A stretch of DNA of 64,000 nt from Aeromonas sanarellii (GTDB lineage: Bacteria > Pseudomonadota > Gammaproteobacteria > Enterobacterales > Aeromonadaceae). This document shows, piece after piece, positions 18,734 through 28,335 of this stretch. Position 1 is the stretch's first letter. Each line of letters opens with the position of its first letter. Both the position numbers and the translations under genes were made by a program. Location: the NCBI RefSeq assembly GCF_000820085.1, contig NZ_CDBN01000039.1:25799-89798 (forward strand), given 5' to 3'. The notes below the pieces were generated by a model, which made no database searches, was not told where the DNA came from, and saw only the letters and a list, made by a program, of their open reading frames with translations.

Positions 18734-19159
18734 GCAGTCTTCAACATTGCTTATTTTGCCCAAGAAATATGACAACTTTCGATCTTATGCACGTTGTCAA
18801 GCAAGACGATGAGAACCTCGCCATACTTACCCAGCGTCATAACCCTGCTCTCTCTACGTCTATTAAGCGCAAGAAGAAACAGGATTAATTTTGAATCGGC
18901 GGGCGTGATTCTACCTGCGGTTTGCTGAAATGGGTAGCCAATCCGGTCTAATCAAAACTTGATCGCCTAAAAAATAACCAAAAAGGACAGCTTCATATAA
19001 GAAAACCCTTATATTGGGGGTTCATAATAATTTTATACTTGACATCCCACCGATAATTATAACAAGAGCCACTCAGAGGGAGTTGAGAGATATTGCTGCA
19101 TGCCAGCCCAGGTCTTCCCGTCAAGTTTCAAAGCAGTGATTCCTCCCATCGCACCTGCC
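18734..19159. other. Gene-free region upstream of the cluster B JUMPstart
   Basis: About 425 nt, AT-rich near the JUMPstart side, that must hold the promoter for cluster B. A TTGACA hexamer is present on the minus strand within an inverted repeat, tgacaac-N16-gttgtca at 18770-18799. No -10 with ideal spacing is evident, so the promoter is not assigned. No coding frame with family resemblance was found. Confidence 0.45.
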
Positions 19160-19195
19160 ACAGAAATAGAAAAGGAGGCCTGAGCCTCCTTGCAT
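19160..19195 (-). terminator. Rho-independent terminator of wzz / cluster A
   Basis: Perfect 8-bp stem (aaggaggc / gcctcctt, 19172-19191) with a 4-nt loop. On the minus strand it ends in CCTTTTCTATTTC, a T-rich tail. It lies 15-20 nt after the wzz stop and so closes the cluster A transcript before the cluster B promoter. Confidence 0.8.
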
Positions 19196-19210
19196 CAAAT
19201 GGGCATCCGT

Positions 19211-20305
19211 TTACCTGATGCTGCCTTGCCCACGAAATGCGAATCGTATGGCCACAATCCCCACCCCCAACATTCCCCCAAACAGGGTAGCCAACACCAC
19301 CACCAGAGGTCGCTTGGGCTTGTCCCGAGACAGAGGCTCGCTGGGCGAGGCCTGATAGGCGAAGGATTGGAATGGCAGAGCCTCCAGCTTGATGGCCTGG
19401 AGGCTGCTCAGTTGCAGACGCAAGTCACTCATCTTCGGGTTCATGAACTCAGGGTTTTTGATCTCCTTGAGCACCTTGAGCTTCTCGGCGAGAGCCCTGG
19501 CCCCCAGATTGATGGCAAAACTGTCCTGATTTTGCAGATTTTGCACTGGTGTCTCGATCCCTGCAGCCTGGCTGATGCGCAGACTGTATTCAGTGCGCAA
19601 AATATCATCTTGCAACTGCTTGAGGGTATCGGCTCTGGCGCTTTCAAATTGGCTCTGCAACGTTTTGATCCGGTTGCGCCAGAGGGTGTCGAGCTCCTTC
19701 CCCTTGGAGGCGGACTCCAGGTTCTGGATAAAGGAGATATACTGCTCCAGCCGCTCTTTGGCCTCTTTTGCCGTGCTCGCAGTGAAGGAGAGAGTAATAT
19801 CTTCACTCAACTTATCCGGAGCCCTGGCATCTATACCCTCGGCCATCTTTTTGAGCAGCAGTCGCTTGTCCCTGCCGTCCGTGACGTTGTTCTTCGCCGC
19901 TTCGGCATCCAGATAGCCTTTTTCCATCAAGAACTGGCGTTTGTTATTGAAACCATTGAAATTATTAACAAAATCATCATATATCACCTTCTTTTCAAAA
20001 GCGGTGAAGGCGCTCGCAGGTACCGAGGCATTCATTAGCTGATTGATATTGAGTTCAAGGGATTCTGTCTCCTTGAGGGTAGGGCGTTTGATCTCCGCAT
20101 GGCTGACCCATACCTGAGGTGCCAGTAAGGCATAGGTGATACCACTCGCCGCAAATAGGCCAGCAACACAAAGGATAAGCAGCTTGCTGCGCCAGAGTTC
20201 CAGGATCAGTGCTTTCACATCGATGTAATGGTTCGGACGGGACGGAACCCAGTCTTGGGGAAAATCTGCCTTGGGAGGAGTCAGGGTTGGTTCTTGATTA
20301 CTCAT
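19211..20305 (-). CDS. wzz: Wzz chain-length determinant (polysaccharide co-polymerase 1)
   Basis: The 364-aa inner-membrane protein has TM1 near residues 38-62 (LLILCVAGLFAASGITYALL), a periplasmic coiled-coil-rich domain, and TM2 near 335-355 preceded by the proline-rich P-x-KPKRPLVVVLATLFGG motif. It has no kinase domain, unlike the Wzc protein of this window. Wzz sets the modal length of Wzy-made O-antigen. It is the last gene of cluster A, separated from ugd by 613 nt and followed by a terminator. Confidence 0.93.
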   Translation of the reverse strand: MSNQEPTLTPPKADFPQDWVPSRPNHYIDVKALILELWRSKLLILCVAGLFAASGITYALLAPQVWVSHAEIKRPTLKETESLELNINQLMNASVPASAFTAFEKKVIYDDFVNNFNGFNNKRQFLMEKGYLDAEAAKNNVTDGRDKRLLLKKMAEGIDARAPDKLSEDITLSFTASTAKEAKERLEQYISFIQNLESASKGKELDTLWRNRIKTLQSQFESARADTLKQLQDDILRTEYSLRISQAAGIETPVQNLQNQDSFAINLGARALAEKLKVLKEIKNPEFMNPKMSDLRLQLSSLQAIKLEALPFQSFAYQASPSEPLSRDKPKRPLVVVLATLFGGMLGVGIVAIRFAFRGQGSIR

Positions 20306-20918
20306 ATTGTCACATTTCTCTGATTAGAAACTGGGTGGGCAAGCCCACGGCAAAAATGGTGTGCAACCCGGAGTAGGCTGGCCTATGTCGCCACGATATC
20401 GGCCGCAACGGTTTTCACTCCCGCTGGCAGTCATCCTTGGCTGATGGCCACGGGCATCCCCAACCCGGCTTGGGTGCGAAACCTATTATCACGCAGCATT
20501 GGCTTCGTTGGCAGGCTTGTCGCTGGCTTCTCGATCACCTGGATATTTCATCTCCTTGACACCAAATTACGCCAGGTTGCAGAAATCGTACAGCAGGTAG
20601 AAAGGTCATCGATACACCACATTGCGCCAGCGTTATGTACTTCTACAACGTGGCCAAGGCAATTCGAAGAAACAAGCGGGTTGCCCTGGAAAACAACCTT
20701 CCGGTTGAGATGCCTGATGGACAGCATTGCCACATCCTGGAACATCTACCGGGACAGGCGGGTTCCCGTTACTGCGATTGCCAATGCCACTTGGTTGCCG
20801 CCAGCAAACAGGCACTTCACAAGAGGGCACTTGATGACGTTAGCTATGCTGATCATTGCCCACTATTGCAAGACGGTTACATGATTCCCTCTCTCGTAGG
20901 GGAACCCCAGCGATCTGG
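20306..20918. other. 613-bp region without a recognisable gene between ugd copy 2 and wzz
   Basis: Short open frames exist on both strands (the longest on plus at 20444-20884), but none has a family resemblance, signal peptide or ribosome site, and their composition looks random. The spacing is far larger than elsewhere in the cluster, so wzz may have its own promoter here, or the stretch may be a decayed gene left from a cassette exchange. Confidence 0.4.
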
Positions 20919-22088
20919 CTAGTCGCAGCCAAACAGATCGCGGGTATACACCTTATCCACCACATCGCTCAGCTCACTGGCCATACGATTGGAGAGGATC
21001 ACGTCGGAGAGTTGTTTGAACTCGTCCAGGTCGGCGATAACTCGGGAGTTGAAGAAGGCCAGCTCCTTGAGTGCAGGCTCAAACACCACCACTTCTATTC
21101 CCTTGGCCTTGATCCGCTTCATGACCCCTTGGATGGCTGACGCACGGAAGTTGTCTGAGCCCGACTTCATGATCAATCGATAAACCCCAACCACTCTGGG
21201 TTGACGACGTATGATGGAATCAGCAATGAAATCTTTACGGGTAGTATTTGCATCGACGATAGCCCGCACCAGATTGTTCGGTACATCGTCATAGTTTGCC
21301 AGCAACTGTTTGGTGTCCTTAGGAAGGCAATAGCCGCCATAACCGAAAGAGGGGTTGTTGTAGTGATTGCCGATACGTGGATCCAGCCCCACGCCTTCAA
21401 TAATCTGGCGACTGTCAAGACCATGGGTCTGGGCATAGGTATCCAGTTCGTTGAAATAAGCGACCCGCATGGCAAGATAGGTATTGGCAAATAGCTTGAT
21501 CGCTTCCGCTTCTGTGCTGTCTGTCAACAATAGCGGCACATCCTGCTTGATGGCCCCTTCTTGCAAGAGGGAGGCAAAACGCTCAGCACGCTCGGAACGC
21601 TCACCTACAATGATGCGCGAGGGATGCAGGTTGTCATAAAGCGCCCTCCCCTCTCGCAAGAATTCGGGTGAGAATACCACATTTTCACAACCCAGTTTTT
21701 CTCTAATCATATTGGTGTAACCCACGGGGACAGTGGACTTGATCACCATGACGGCAGCCGGGTTGATGGTCATCACATCCCGGATCACCGCCTCCACAGA
21801 ACGGGTGTTGAAGTAGTGGGTGTCCACATCGTAGTCGGTCGGGGTCGCAATGATGACAAAATCCGCCCCCTGGTAAGCCTGATGCTTGTCTAGGGTTGCC
21901 GTCAGATTGAGGGGGATATGGGCAAGATAGTGCTCTAGTTCGTTGTCTGCAATGGGGGACTTGCCTTGATTGATGAGTTGAACTTTTTCTGCCACCAGGT
22001 CGAGGGCGACCACTTCATTATGCTGGGCAAGCAGCACGGCATTGGACAGACCGACATAGCCGGTTCCCGCTACGGCAATTTTCACCAT
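20919..22088 (-). CDS. ugd: UDP-glucose 6-dehydrogenase (copy 2)
   Basis: This 389-aa enzyme is a close paralogue of the gene at 7571-8737. It has [11 protein letters not shown] at the N-terminus, the STVPVGYT segment and the catalytic Cys in [14 protein letters not shown]. It makes UDP-glucuronate for cluster A. It lies 79 nt after rmlC, at the wzz-side border of the serotype-specific genes. The GC content is higher than in the inner cassette. The two copies differ by scattered substitutions along the whole length, which suggests either an old duplication or separate inheritance with each cluster. Confidence 0.96.
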   Translation of the reverse strand: MVKIAVAGTGYVGLSNAVLLAQHNEVVALDLVAEKVQLINQGKSPIADNELEHYLAHIPLNLTATLDKHQAYQGADFVIIATPTDYDVDTHYFNTRSVEAVIRDVMTINPAAVMVIKSTVPVGYTNMIREKLGCENVVFSPEFLREGRALYDNLHPSRIIVGERSERAERFASLLQEGAIKQDVPLLLTDSTEAEAIKLFANTYLAMRVAYFNELDTYAQTHGLDSRQIIEGVGLDPRIGNHYNNPSFGYGGYCLPKDTKQLLANYDDVPNNLVRAIVDANTTRKDFIADSIIRRQPRVVGVYRLIMKSGSDNFRASAIQGVMKRIKAKGIEVVVFEPALKELAFFNSRVIADLDEFKQLSDVILSNRMASELSDVVDKVYTRDLFGCD

Positions 22089-22167
22089 GGGATTACCTGA
22101 TTGATTAGATTAAGGGGCTGATTTTGAGTAGGCAATTGTGCCACAAGAGCATGGGGTTACACTAACT

Positions 22168-22701
22168 TCAGGGGCAGAAGCAGGGGGCATTGGCATCCTT
22201 TTCGGACAGATGCACTGGCACTCCAGACCGCAGAGGCCAATCAATGGCCAAGAGAGGAGAATCCCAACGTAGGGTCTTTTCCCCCTCGGGATAGTAGTAG
22301 TCACTGCATCGATAGAGCAGATCAGCTACTTCACTCAACACATAGAAACCGTGGGCAAAGCCGGGCGGGATCCACATTTGGTGGTCATTTTTCTCTGACA
22401 GAAGCTGGCCAACCCATTGGCCATATGAGGCTGAGTCAGGACGCACATCCACTGCAACATCAAAAATGCGACCGCGAACAACCCTCACCAATTTTCCTTG
22501 GGGTTTCTCCGTTTGATAATGTAACCCACGCAACGTGCCCTGCCAGGAGCGGCTATGGTTATCCTGCACTAGGGTGTATACGCCGCACTGGTGCTCAAAT
22601 TCATCCTGCCGCAGAGTCTCCATGAAAAAACCACGCTCATCACTATGACGAGTGGGAATTAGTAATTTAACGTCAGGAATTGCAAGGGATTGATATTTCA
22701 T
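22168..22701 (-). CDS. rmlC: dTDP-4-dehydrorhamnose 3,5-epimerase
   Basis: A 177-aa cupin enzyme, third step of dTDP-L-rhamnose synthesis. It has the family motifs DERGFFMET, LRGLHYQTEKPQGKLVRVVRG with the catalytic His, and PPGFAHGFYVLS. The ATG at 22701 (MKYQSLAIPDV) is preferred over one 12 nt upstream because GAAGAG lies at the correct distance. rmlB and rmlA are about 11 kb away at the other end of cluster A, so the rml set is split around the variable genes. Confidence 0.95.
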   Translation of the reverse strand: MKYQSLAIPDVKLLIPTRHSDERGFFMETLRQDEFEHQCGVYTLVQDNHSRSWQGTLRGLHYQTEKPQGKLVRVVRGRIFDVAVDVRPDSASYGQWVGQLLSEKNDHQMWIPPGFAHGFYVLSEVADLLYRCSDYYYPEGEKTLRWDSPLLAIDWPLRSGVPVHLSEKDANAPCFCP

Positions 22702-22897
22702 AAGTCTCTTCAAATGTTGAGCCAGGGAGGTTGCGCTGCAGCAAGTTCAGAAGAGTAATCACCCACATGTCTGCTCAGACTGGCAAGTCGTTTGTAGATG
22801 GTCATGCTCATCAGATAGCGCCAACTAGCCTAATCACCTCGCTCAATACGATCTCTCTGTGCAGAGTCATGACACCCTCTGGGTTAAATAAAGGGAG

Positions 22898-23815
22898 TTA
22901 TGGAAGAGGATCTCCGTCCACCCGATTGGCTTCAGCCCTTAGTCTGATCAGCCAATCCATCATCTGCGTTTGCCAAGAGGGCAACGCGATATTAAAAGTA
23001 GTGGAGAACAATCGACAGTCCAGCCTGGAGTTCAAAGGACGAGAAGCAGCCTGGAACCAGCTCGCTGAAGAAATGGGATTCACCGGGACTGGCTTAGCCA
23101 ATATACCCAGCCTATAAGCTTCCTGTACCAGAACCGACGCAAAACCATGCCAACTTGTATCTCCCTTGCAGCTCAAATGATAGAGACCTCGCTTGTCAGG
23201 ATCCATCAACACCTGAGCCAAGGAAAGTAACACCATACGTGCAAACCAATGAACCTGGGTCGGTGTCCCCCATTGATCATCTACGACTTGAATGGGGAGG
23301 CCTTCCCTAGCATGGCCAAGTATGGTGCTAGCAAAGTGTTTTCCCTCACCACCATAGAGCCAGCTAGTACGAAACATCAAATGAGCCGGACATATCGATT
23401 GAATTGCCTGTTCACCGGCATACTTGCTGGCGCCATATACGTTGAGAGGCCCGGGCTTATCCGTCTCCATCCATGGTGTAGTACCGCTGCCATCAAACAC
23501 ATAGTCGGTGGAGAAATGTACCAACAGGGAGCCACGCCCATTCGCCTCCCGAGCCAGAGTCACTACGGCTTCATGATTGATACTCTCAGCTAGCCGAGGC
23601 TCGGATTGTGCAGCATCGACAGCCGTATACGCGGCCCCATTGATAATCACATCAGACTGGTAGCGGTTTAAGGCATCTGTCAGGGAGTGAGGATCTGTGA
23701 TGTCACACTCGTCTCTACCCAACGCTACCACCTGCCAACTTGGCCAGTCCTTGCACAAAGCAGAAAAAAGAGCTCGTCCTAACTGGCCACGAGCCCCCAG
23801 CAACAAGATCCGCAT
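22898..23815 (-). CDS. rmlD: dTDP-4-dehydrorhamnose reductase
   Basis: The 305-aa SDR enzyme carries out the last step to dTDP-L-rhamnose. N-terminal GARGQLGRAL binds the nucleotide, STDYVFDG follows, and the catalytic Y-x3-K is in YGASKYAGEQ. It lies six nt after the initiating transferase gene and about 200 nt before rmlC, unlike rmlBDAC operons where the genes abut. The pair rmlD-rmlC forms the conserved 3' flank of the cluster A cassette. Confidence 0.94.
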   Translation of the reverse strand: MRILLLGARGQLGRALFSALCKDWPSWQVVALGRDECDITDPHSLTDALNRYQSDVIINGAAYTAVDAAQSEPRLAESINHEAVVTLAREANGRGSLLVHFSTDYVFDGSGTTPWMETDKPGPLNVYGASKYAGEQAIQSICPAHLMFRTSWLYGGEGKHFASTILGHAREGLPIQVVDDQWGTPTQVHWFARMVLLSLAQVLMDPDKRGLYHLSCKGDTSWHGFASVLVQEAYRLGILAKPVPVNPISSASWFQAASRPLNSRLDCRLFSTTFNIALPSWQTQMMDWLIRLRAEANRVDGDPLP

Positions 23816-23821
23816 TGAGGA

Positions 23822-25093
23822 TTACCGCGCGCCAAAGCCGGTCAGAATGGTGCGGATGGTCTTGAACACGATGAGCACATCCAGCCAGAGGGAGAAGTGC
23901 TTGATGTAGTAAAAATCGTGCTCGATCTTGATGCGGGTATCATCGGCATCGGCCGCATAGCCGTGCACCACCTGGGCCCAGCCGCTGATCCCCGGCCGCA
24001 CGATATGACGGTACATGTAGAACGGGATCTCCCGCTCGAACTGATCGACGAAGGTGCGCTGCTCTGGCCTCGGCCCAATCAGGCTCATGTCCCCCTTGAG
24101 GACGTTGAAGAACTGCGGCAACTCGTCGATGCGCAGCTTGCGGATCACCTTGCCCACCCGGGTGACGCGCATGTCGCCATCCTGAGCGAACTGGGCACCG
24201 GCCTTCTCCGAATCCTTGCACATGCTGCGGAACTTGTAGATGCGAAAATCCTTGTTGCCCTTCCCCACCCGGTTTTGCAGGAACATCACCGGACCTGGGC
24301 TCTCCAGCTTGATGAGGATGGCCGTTACCAGCATCAAGGGCGAGAAGAGCGGGATCGCGATCAACGCGGCCAGGATGTCCATCCCCCGCTTGATGAAGGC
24401 ATAGATGGGAGAAGGCAGGAGGGAGCCAAGCTGGTTCTCGTGGAGGTGGTCAATCTTTACACGCCCGGTCAGGGTCTCACTGATCTGCTTGATATGATAG
24501 ACGGGGATATGAGCCAAAGCACAGCGTGCCAAGAAACGTTCCCATTCCCCCGCCAGCTTCTCATCTCGAAGATCTGCCACCACAGCGTCATAACGAACCT
24601 CCCCCAGATCCGGTTTATCAAGCAGACGCCATTGTACACTCTCATGTCTGGTCAAGGGCTTATAATCACCAAATGGGAGCAAGGCATACTTGGGTGTCCG
24701 ATAGCGACGGCCGATAAAATAAACAAGCCAACAGCAGAGCAACGCCACAACATATGATTCGAACAAGACCTGACGACTGTAAGGTAAGCGCAGGAAGAAA
24801 AGAATTCCGACCAGCAGACCATAGAGTGTCGTCACTGTTGGGATCATGTAGGCAACAGGGCTTGCACCTGGGTATCTCAGAAAACGATGAAGTACGATGC
24901 CTGTGAGTAAGAAGGCTACAAAGGCTCCAGCCAAGGTATTGACTCTTACCGCATCGAGTCCTCCCCAAAAACCCCATCCCCAGCGTTCAATTGCAGGGAC
25001 GCATACAGCCAGCAAGGCTCCAAACAGAAACAAAGAGGGTGGGCTAAATAATACACGCTCATACCAGCGTGAGTGACGGCGTTGGTAGCTCAA
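23822..25093 (-). CDS. Undecaprenyl-phosphate sugar-1-phosphate transferase (WbaP/WecP type)
   Basis: The 423-aa protein has four to five TM segments in the N-terminal half, a soluble linker, and a C-terminal bacterial sugar transferase domain starting at IKRGMDILAALIAIPLF. It shows the catalytic-region motifs RVGKGNKDFRIYKFRSM, LRIDELPQFFNVLKGDMSLIGPRPE and RPGISGWAQV. It starts the repeat unit of cluster A by moving a sugar-1-phosphate to undecaprenyl phosphate. WbaP homologues use Gal, WcaJ homologues Glc, and the related Aeromonas WecP uses GalNAc; the sequence alone does not decide. Confidence 0.88.
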   Translation of the reverse strand: MSYQRRHSRWYERVLFSPPSLFLFGALLAVCVPAIERWGWGFWGGLDAVRVNTLAGAFVAFLLTGIVLHRFLRYPGASPVAYMIPTVTTLYGLLVGILFFLRLPYSRQVLFESYVVALLCCWLVYFIGRRYRTPKYALLPFGDYKPLTRHESVQWRLLDKPDLGEVRYDAVVADLRDEKLAGEWERFLARCALAHIPVYHIKQISETLTGRVKIDHLHENQLGSLLPSPIYAFIKRGMDILAALIAIPLFSPLMLVTAILIKLESPGPVMFLQNRVGKGNKDFRIYKFRSMCKDSEKAGAQFAQDGDMRVTRVGKVIRKLRIDELPQFFNVLKGDMSLIGPRPEQRTFVDQFEREIPFYMYRHIVRPGISGWAQVVHGYAADADDTRIKIEHDFYYIKHFSLWLDVLIVFKTIRTILTGFGAR

Positions 25094-25348
25094 TTATTAC
25101 CTCGGGATTATTCTTATAAAATGAAATTCAACATCGCTCGGAAGCCAGGAGCCTAACAATTTCAGAGTGTAGATTGCTTAACACATGTCATCAAGGTTTA
25201 CACTACAGCTCTTGTTATATCCCAAGCCACATTACTTGTAAAACCTCTACTTTAAATTGAAACAAAATGATCTACCCATGAAAAAACAATCACACATAAC
25301 ATATTATGGTCGGATGTTAAAATTATAGAATTCATCAAACATTGACTA

Positions 25349-26104
25349 TTATGGTTTATGCTTCTTAATCCCATTAAGGGCATACCAGAAAAAATACCAA
25401 GAGGATCTTAGCAAACCCAACTTGACTACTTTCCTGTAAAACTCCCATTGGTATTTTGCAACATTGATTTTGTTTTGAGTCATTCCTGAATCAGTTCTAT
25501 ATTTCGCCAGAACATCCGACAAGCTATAGGCTTTACTACATTTTTTGAGAAGAGTTAGCCAAAGCCCCATATCTTGCCTTTTCCTTATTAAGGGCATTCT
25601 CTGCTTACCTAAAGCCTCGGCATTATATACGGCAGTAAGGCATCCAATTACATTGCCATAGAGGAGCTGATTATATGATACTGACTCCGGTGCATTAACT
25701 ATTTTCCCATCCCCAAGATGCGAAAACATCTGGTAAGATGTAAAAGTAAAAAGATAATTATTTTTCTCCATAAATGAGATTTGCATTTCTAGCTTATTTT
25801 CAACCCAAAGATCATCCGCATCTAGAAATGCAATGTATTTTCCACTCGCCCGCTCAATAGATGCATTTCTAGAAAAACCAGCACCTCTATTTCTGTCGTT
25901 AATAGTAATAGAAATGCGTGGCTCATCTATTGCCATCTTCTCAATGAGATTTACTGTATTATCTTCAGAGCAGTCATCCGTAATAATTAGCTCCCAATTA
26001 TCATAGTTTTGATGCAATACACTTTTTATGCTATCAACAACTGTATTGGATGAGTTATATGTTGGCATTATGACTGAAACCAAGGGCTGCGAAGTATTTT
26101 TCAT
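25349..26104 (-). CDS. GT2-family glycosyltransferase
   Basis: A 251-aa GT-A fold enzyme with the classical N-terminus PLVSVIMPTYNSSNTVVDSIKSVL, the ITDDCSEDNT nucleotide motif and the metal site YIAFLDADDLW near residue 90. It is small, lacks TM segments and should transfer one sugar to the cluster A repeat unit at the membrane. I place the start at 26104 (MKNTSQPLVSV); an ATG at 26125 would overlap the upstream gene. Donor unknown. Confidence 0.85.
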   Translation of the reverse strand: MKNTSQPLVSVIMPTYNSSNTVVDSIKSVLHQNYDNWELIITDDCSEDNTVNLIEKMAIDEPRISITINDRNRGAGFSRNASIERASGKYIAFLDADDLWVENKLEMQISFMEKNNYLFTFTSYQMFSHLGDGKIVNAPESVSYNQLLYGNVIGCLTAVYNAEALGKQRMPLIRKRQDMGLWLTLLKKCSKAYSLSDVLAKYRTDSGMTQNKINVAKYQWEFYRKVVKLGLLRSSWYFFWYALNGIKKHKP

Positions 26105-26112
26105 AACCTGAT

Positions 26113-26898
26113 TCAACCTCGCCATAAAACGGATTTCAGTGCCGTTTTGATAAAGAACAACCCAAAACCAGCTTTATGTGCGATAGCACTCTTTTTCACA
26201 ACAAAGAGGATAAAAAGAAATAGGCCACAACGAGGAGAGACTCTCATAAACATATTTCTCTTGGCTATTATTTTTTTATCCGTTGAATAAAAGTCAGCCC
26301 CTGAAGTGATCGGTGGATGCGAGGACACTTCTATAGGATAACGCTGGATGGATAATCCATTTCTCAAACAGTCAGATAGGAATATCATTTCCTCACCTGA
26401 AGGATTGTCTGTACCTAATCCAAACTTTTCATCAAACCGAATCTGGTTACTTAAAATAGCTTTCCTATTAAAACAGATGTCAATGGATGAGGGCTTGGCG
26501 ATAGTAAAAAAATTAAGCTTATGTGAGACTTGAGTGCTTAACGTAGTTCTGCCATCTAGGTACCTATGATAATAAGTACCTACATCGGCATTATCTCTCT
26601 TCATTCTTTTTATTATATCTAGAATTTTTTCAATGGAAAAAACGACATCATCATCCATGATCATCACGTATTCGCCATTAGCATTTTCCAATGCTATGTT
26701 CCTGCTAATAGACAACCCATTGGTATCAGTAGGGATATATGAAACATCATCCCTGCTTTTTAAATTGTTGATTGCATCCAAAGGCGCCTCAAGTGGTTTT
26801 TGGTGAACAATCACATATTCAATATTTGGGTTGAAGTCCAAGTTTAAATTACTAACCCTATTAGCATATGTAGAAATCGCTATTGACAAAGAGACCAT
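26113..26898 (-). CDS. GT2-like glycosyltransferase
   Basis: The 261-aa protein has a GT-A core in shortened form: SIAISTYANRV at the N-terminus, GLSISRNIALENANGEYVMIMDDDVVF as the acceptor and DxD region (residues about 62-90), then GLGTDNPSGEEMIFLSDCLRNG as a putative catalytic acidic segment. The N-terminal NDP-binding strand pattern is less typical than in the neighbouring enzymes. The C-terminus is basic and hydrophobic, which may dock it to the membrane. It overlaps or abuts the next gene, implying translational coupling. Confidence 0.78.
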   Translation of the reverse strand: MVSLSIAISTYANRVSNLNLDFNPNIEYVIVHQKPLEAPLDAINNLKSRDDVSYIPTDTNGLSISRNIALENANGEYVMIMDDDVVFSIEKILDIIKRMKRDNADVGTYYHRYLDGRTTLSTQVSHKLNFFTIAKPSSIDICFNRKAILSNQIRFDEKFGLGTDNPSGEEMIFLSDCLRNGLSIQRYPIEVSSHPPITSGADFYSTDKKIIAKRNMFMRVSPRCGLFLFILFVVKKSAIAHKAGFGLFFIKTALKSVLWRG

Positions 26899-26952
26899 AT
26901 AATCACTTAGAAAGGTTTAATTTTTAAATTCAAGTGTTCAGCTTGTATCACG

Positions 26953-28263
26953 TCATTTCATTAGCAATGATTGATCGCTATTATCACCTACTTTATGCCC
27001 CCCCCAATACCTTAGAGCGCCAACCGTGTATATTGGTAAAATCAAAAAAAACAAAACATATAAAAAATATTTTTGATATATAATAAACTGCAAAGATTGG
27101 TTTATTGGCAACGTTGAGAAAAATATAAGTGATATTGGCCAATAAACTATATTGTTCAGCGATGTCAACCATCGAAAGAATATCAGATAAACCAATAATG
27201 AAAATAAGATAAAAGAAGAGAATAAATATACGCCTAACTCTCCGGAATATGCCCACATCTCACCAACAATAAATGTGTTAGAGTTGATGACATGCCCGCT
27301 ATCGCTATATATATATGGAACTATCCATTCATCTGGCTTTAGTTCTTTTAATCCAAGAAGATGTGAGAATGGTAAATCAGAGAATACCCCTGTAAGCTGG
27401 GGTTTATAATACTGCATGATATAGTACATGCCTTGCGCTTGGCCAAATATACTTCGGTCAAGAATTCTGACTAAGGCGTTACCATCCCCAGACATCATTG
27501 TAGAATAAATTAAACCAGTAGTAAAAACGAAGGAGATCGAAAAAATAATGATTTTCAATACTGACTTAGAGAGCAAGAAATACGTCACCCCCATCATCAT
27601 GAAAAGCAAGAATAAATGTGCTTTCTGGCCATCAAACGTAAGTTGAATTGAGGATACTGCAATAATAAAAAATAGTCTCATTCTAGAGACCTTATTATTA
27701 CTTACCAATATCATCGTGGATATCGTTATATAAAAACAGAGAAAATAAAATATTTTTCCAATATAAGGAATATCAACAAAAACTTCCCCTTTCTGAATCG
27801 AAGCTCTAGATAATGCAGCTTGCGTATAATCACCTAACGCAACATAGTAGAGTGGAGATTGTTGATAGAACAGTATAAATTTGACCAAGCAGTATATAAT
27901 AAAAAGCAAAGACAATGGATTGATGACATATACAGCTTCATTAACCTCCGCTTGATCATGTAATGACATTTTTTTATTGTCGATGGACAAAAAATATACT
28001 AGCAACCCCATGAAAATAATAATTACTGAAAAGGAAGTCATATAATATACATTATGTATGACTTCTTTATTGAATCCATCTAGTCTGGCCGATATATCTG
28101 GGAAAAAGACAACCAGCACTGTAGAAATCCAAGAGGTAAAGAAAACATTAAAGACTATTAATATAGAACAAGATATGCTTTGCTCTTTTCGTTGGAGCAT
28201 GCTTATTACTAGAATACTAAAAAGCACCCCAACTAGAACTGCTATGATAACCTCACTAACCAT
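26953..28263 (-). CDS. wzy: Wzy-type repeat-unit polymerase of cluster A
   Basis: A 436-aa polytopic membrane protein with about 11-12 hydrophobic segments and a sizeable periplasmic loop in the C-terminal half (KPQLTGVFSDLPFSHLLGL to SNTFIVGEMWAYSGELGVYLF). The segment GEMWAYSGELGVYLF before the last TMs is typical of O-antigen polymerases. As a Wzy it would polymerise lipid-linked repeat units in the periplasm, with chain length set by the wzz product of the same cluster. Identification rests on topology and context because wzy sequences diverge strongly. Confidence 0.78.
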   Translation of the reverse strand: MVSEVIIAVLVGVLFSILVISMLQRKEQSISCSILIVFNVFFTSWISTVLVVFFPDISARLDGFNKEVIHNVYYMTSFSVIIIFMGLLVYFLSIDNKKMSLHDQAEVNEAVYVINPLSLLFIIYCLVKFILFYQQSPLYYVALGDYTQAALSRASIQKGEVFVDIPYIGKIFYFLCFYITISTMILVSNNKVSRMRLFFIIAVSSIQLTFDGQKAHLFLLFMMMGVTYFLLSKSVLKIIIFSISFVFTTGLIYSTMMSGDGNALVRILDRSIFGQAQGMYYIMQYYKPQLTGVFSDLPFSHLLGLKELKPDEWIVPYIYSDSGHVINSNTFIVGEMWAYSGELGVYLFSSFILFSLLVYLIFFRWLTSLNNIVYWPISLIFFSTLPINQSLQFIIYQKYFLYVLFFLILPIYTVGALRYWGGHKVGDNSDQSLLMK

Positions 28264-28335
28264 TATTTATTCCTTAGTTGTGAAGTAAGTTACACATAAT
28301 AACTTTCAACTACATTCAACAATAAGCATTAAAGA

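Noticed and set aside
20444..20884. 146-codon plus-strand frame in the ugd-wzz gap
   Set aside because: Starts without a ribosome site, opposite to the transcription of the whole cluster, and shows no family or signal features.
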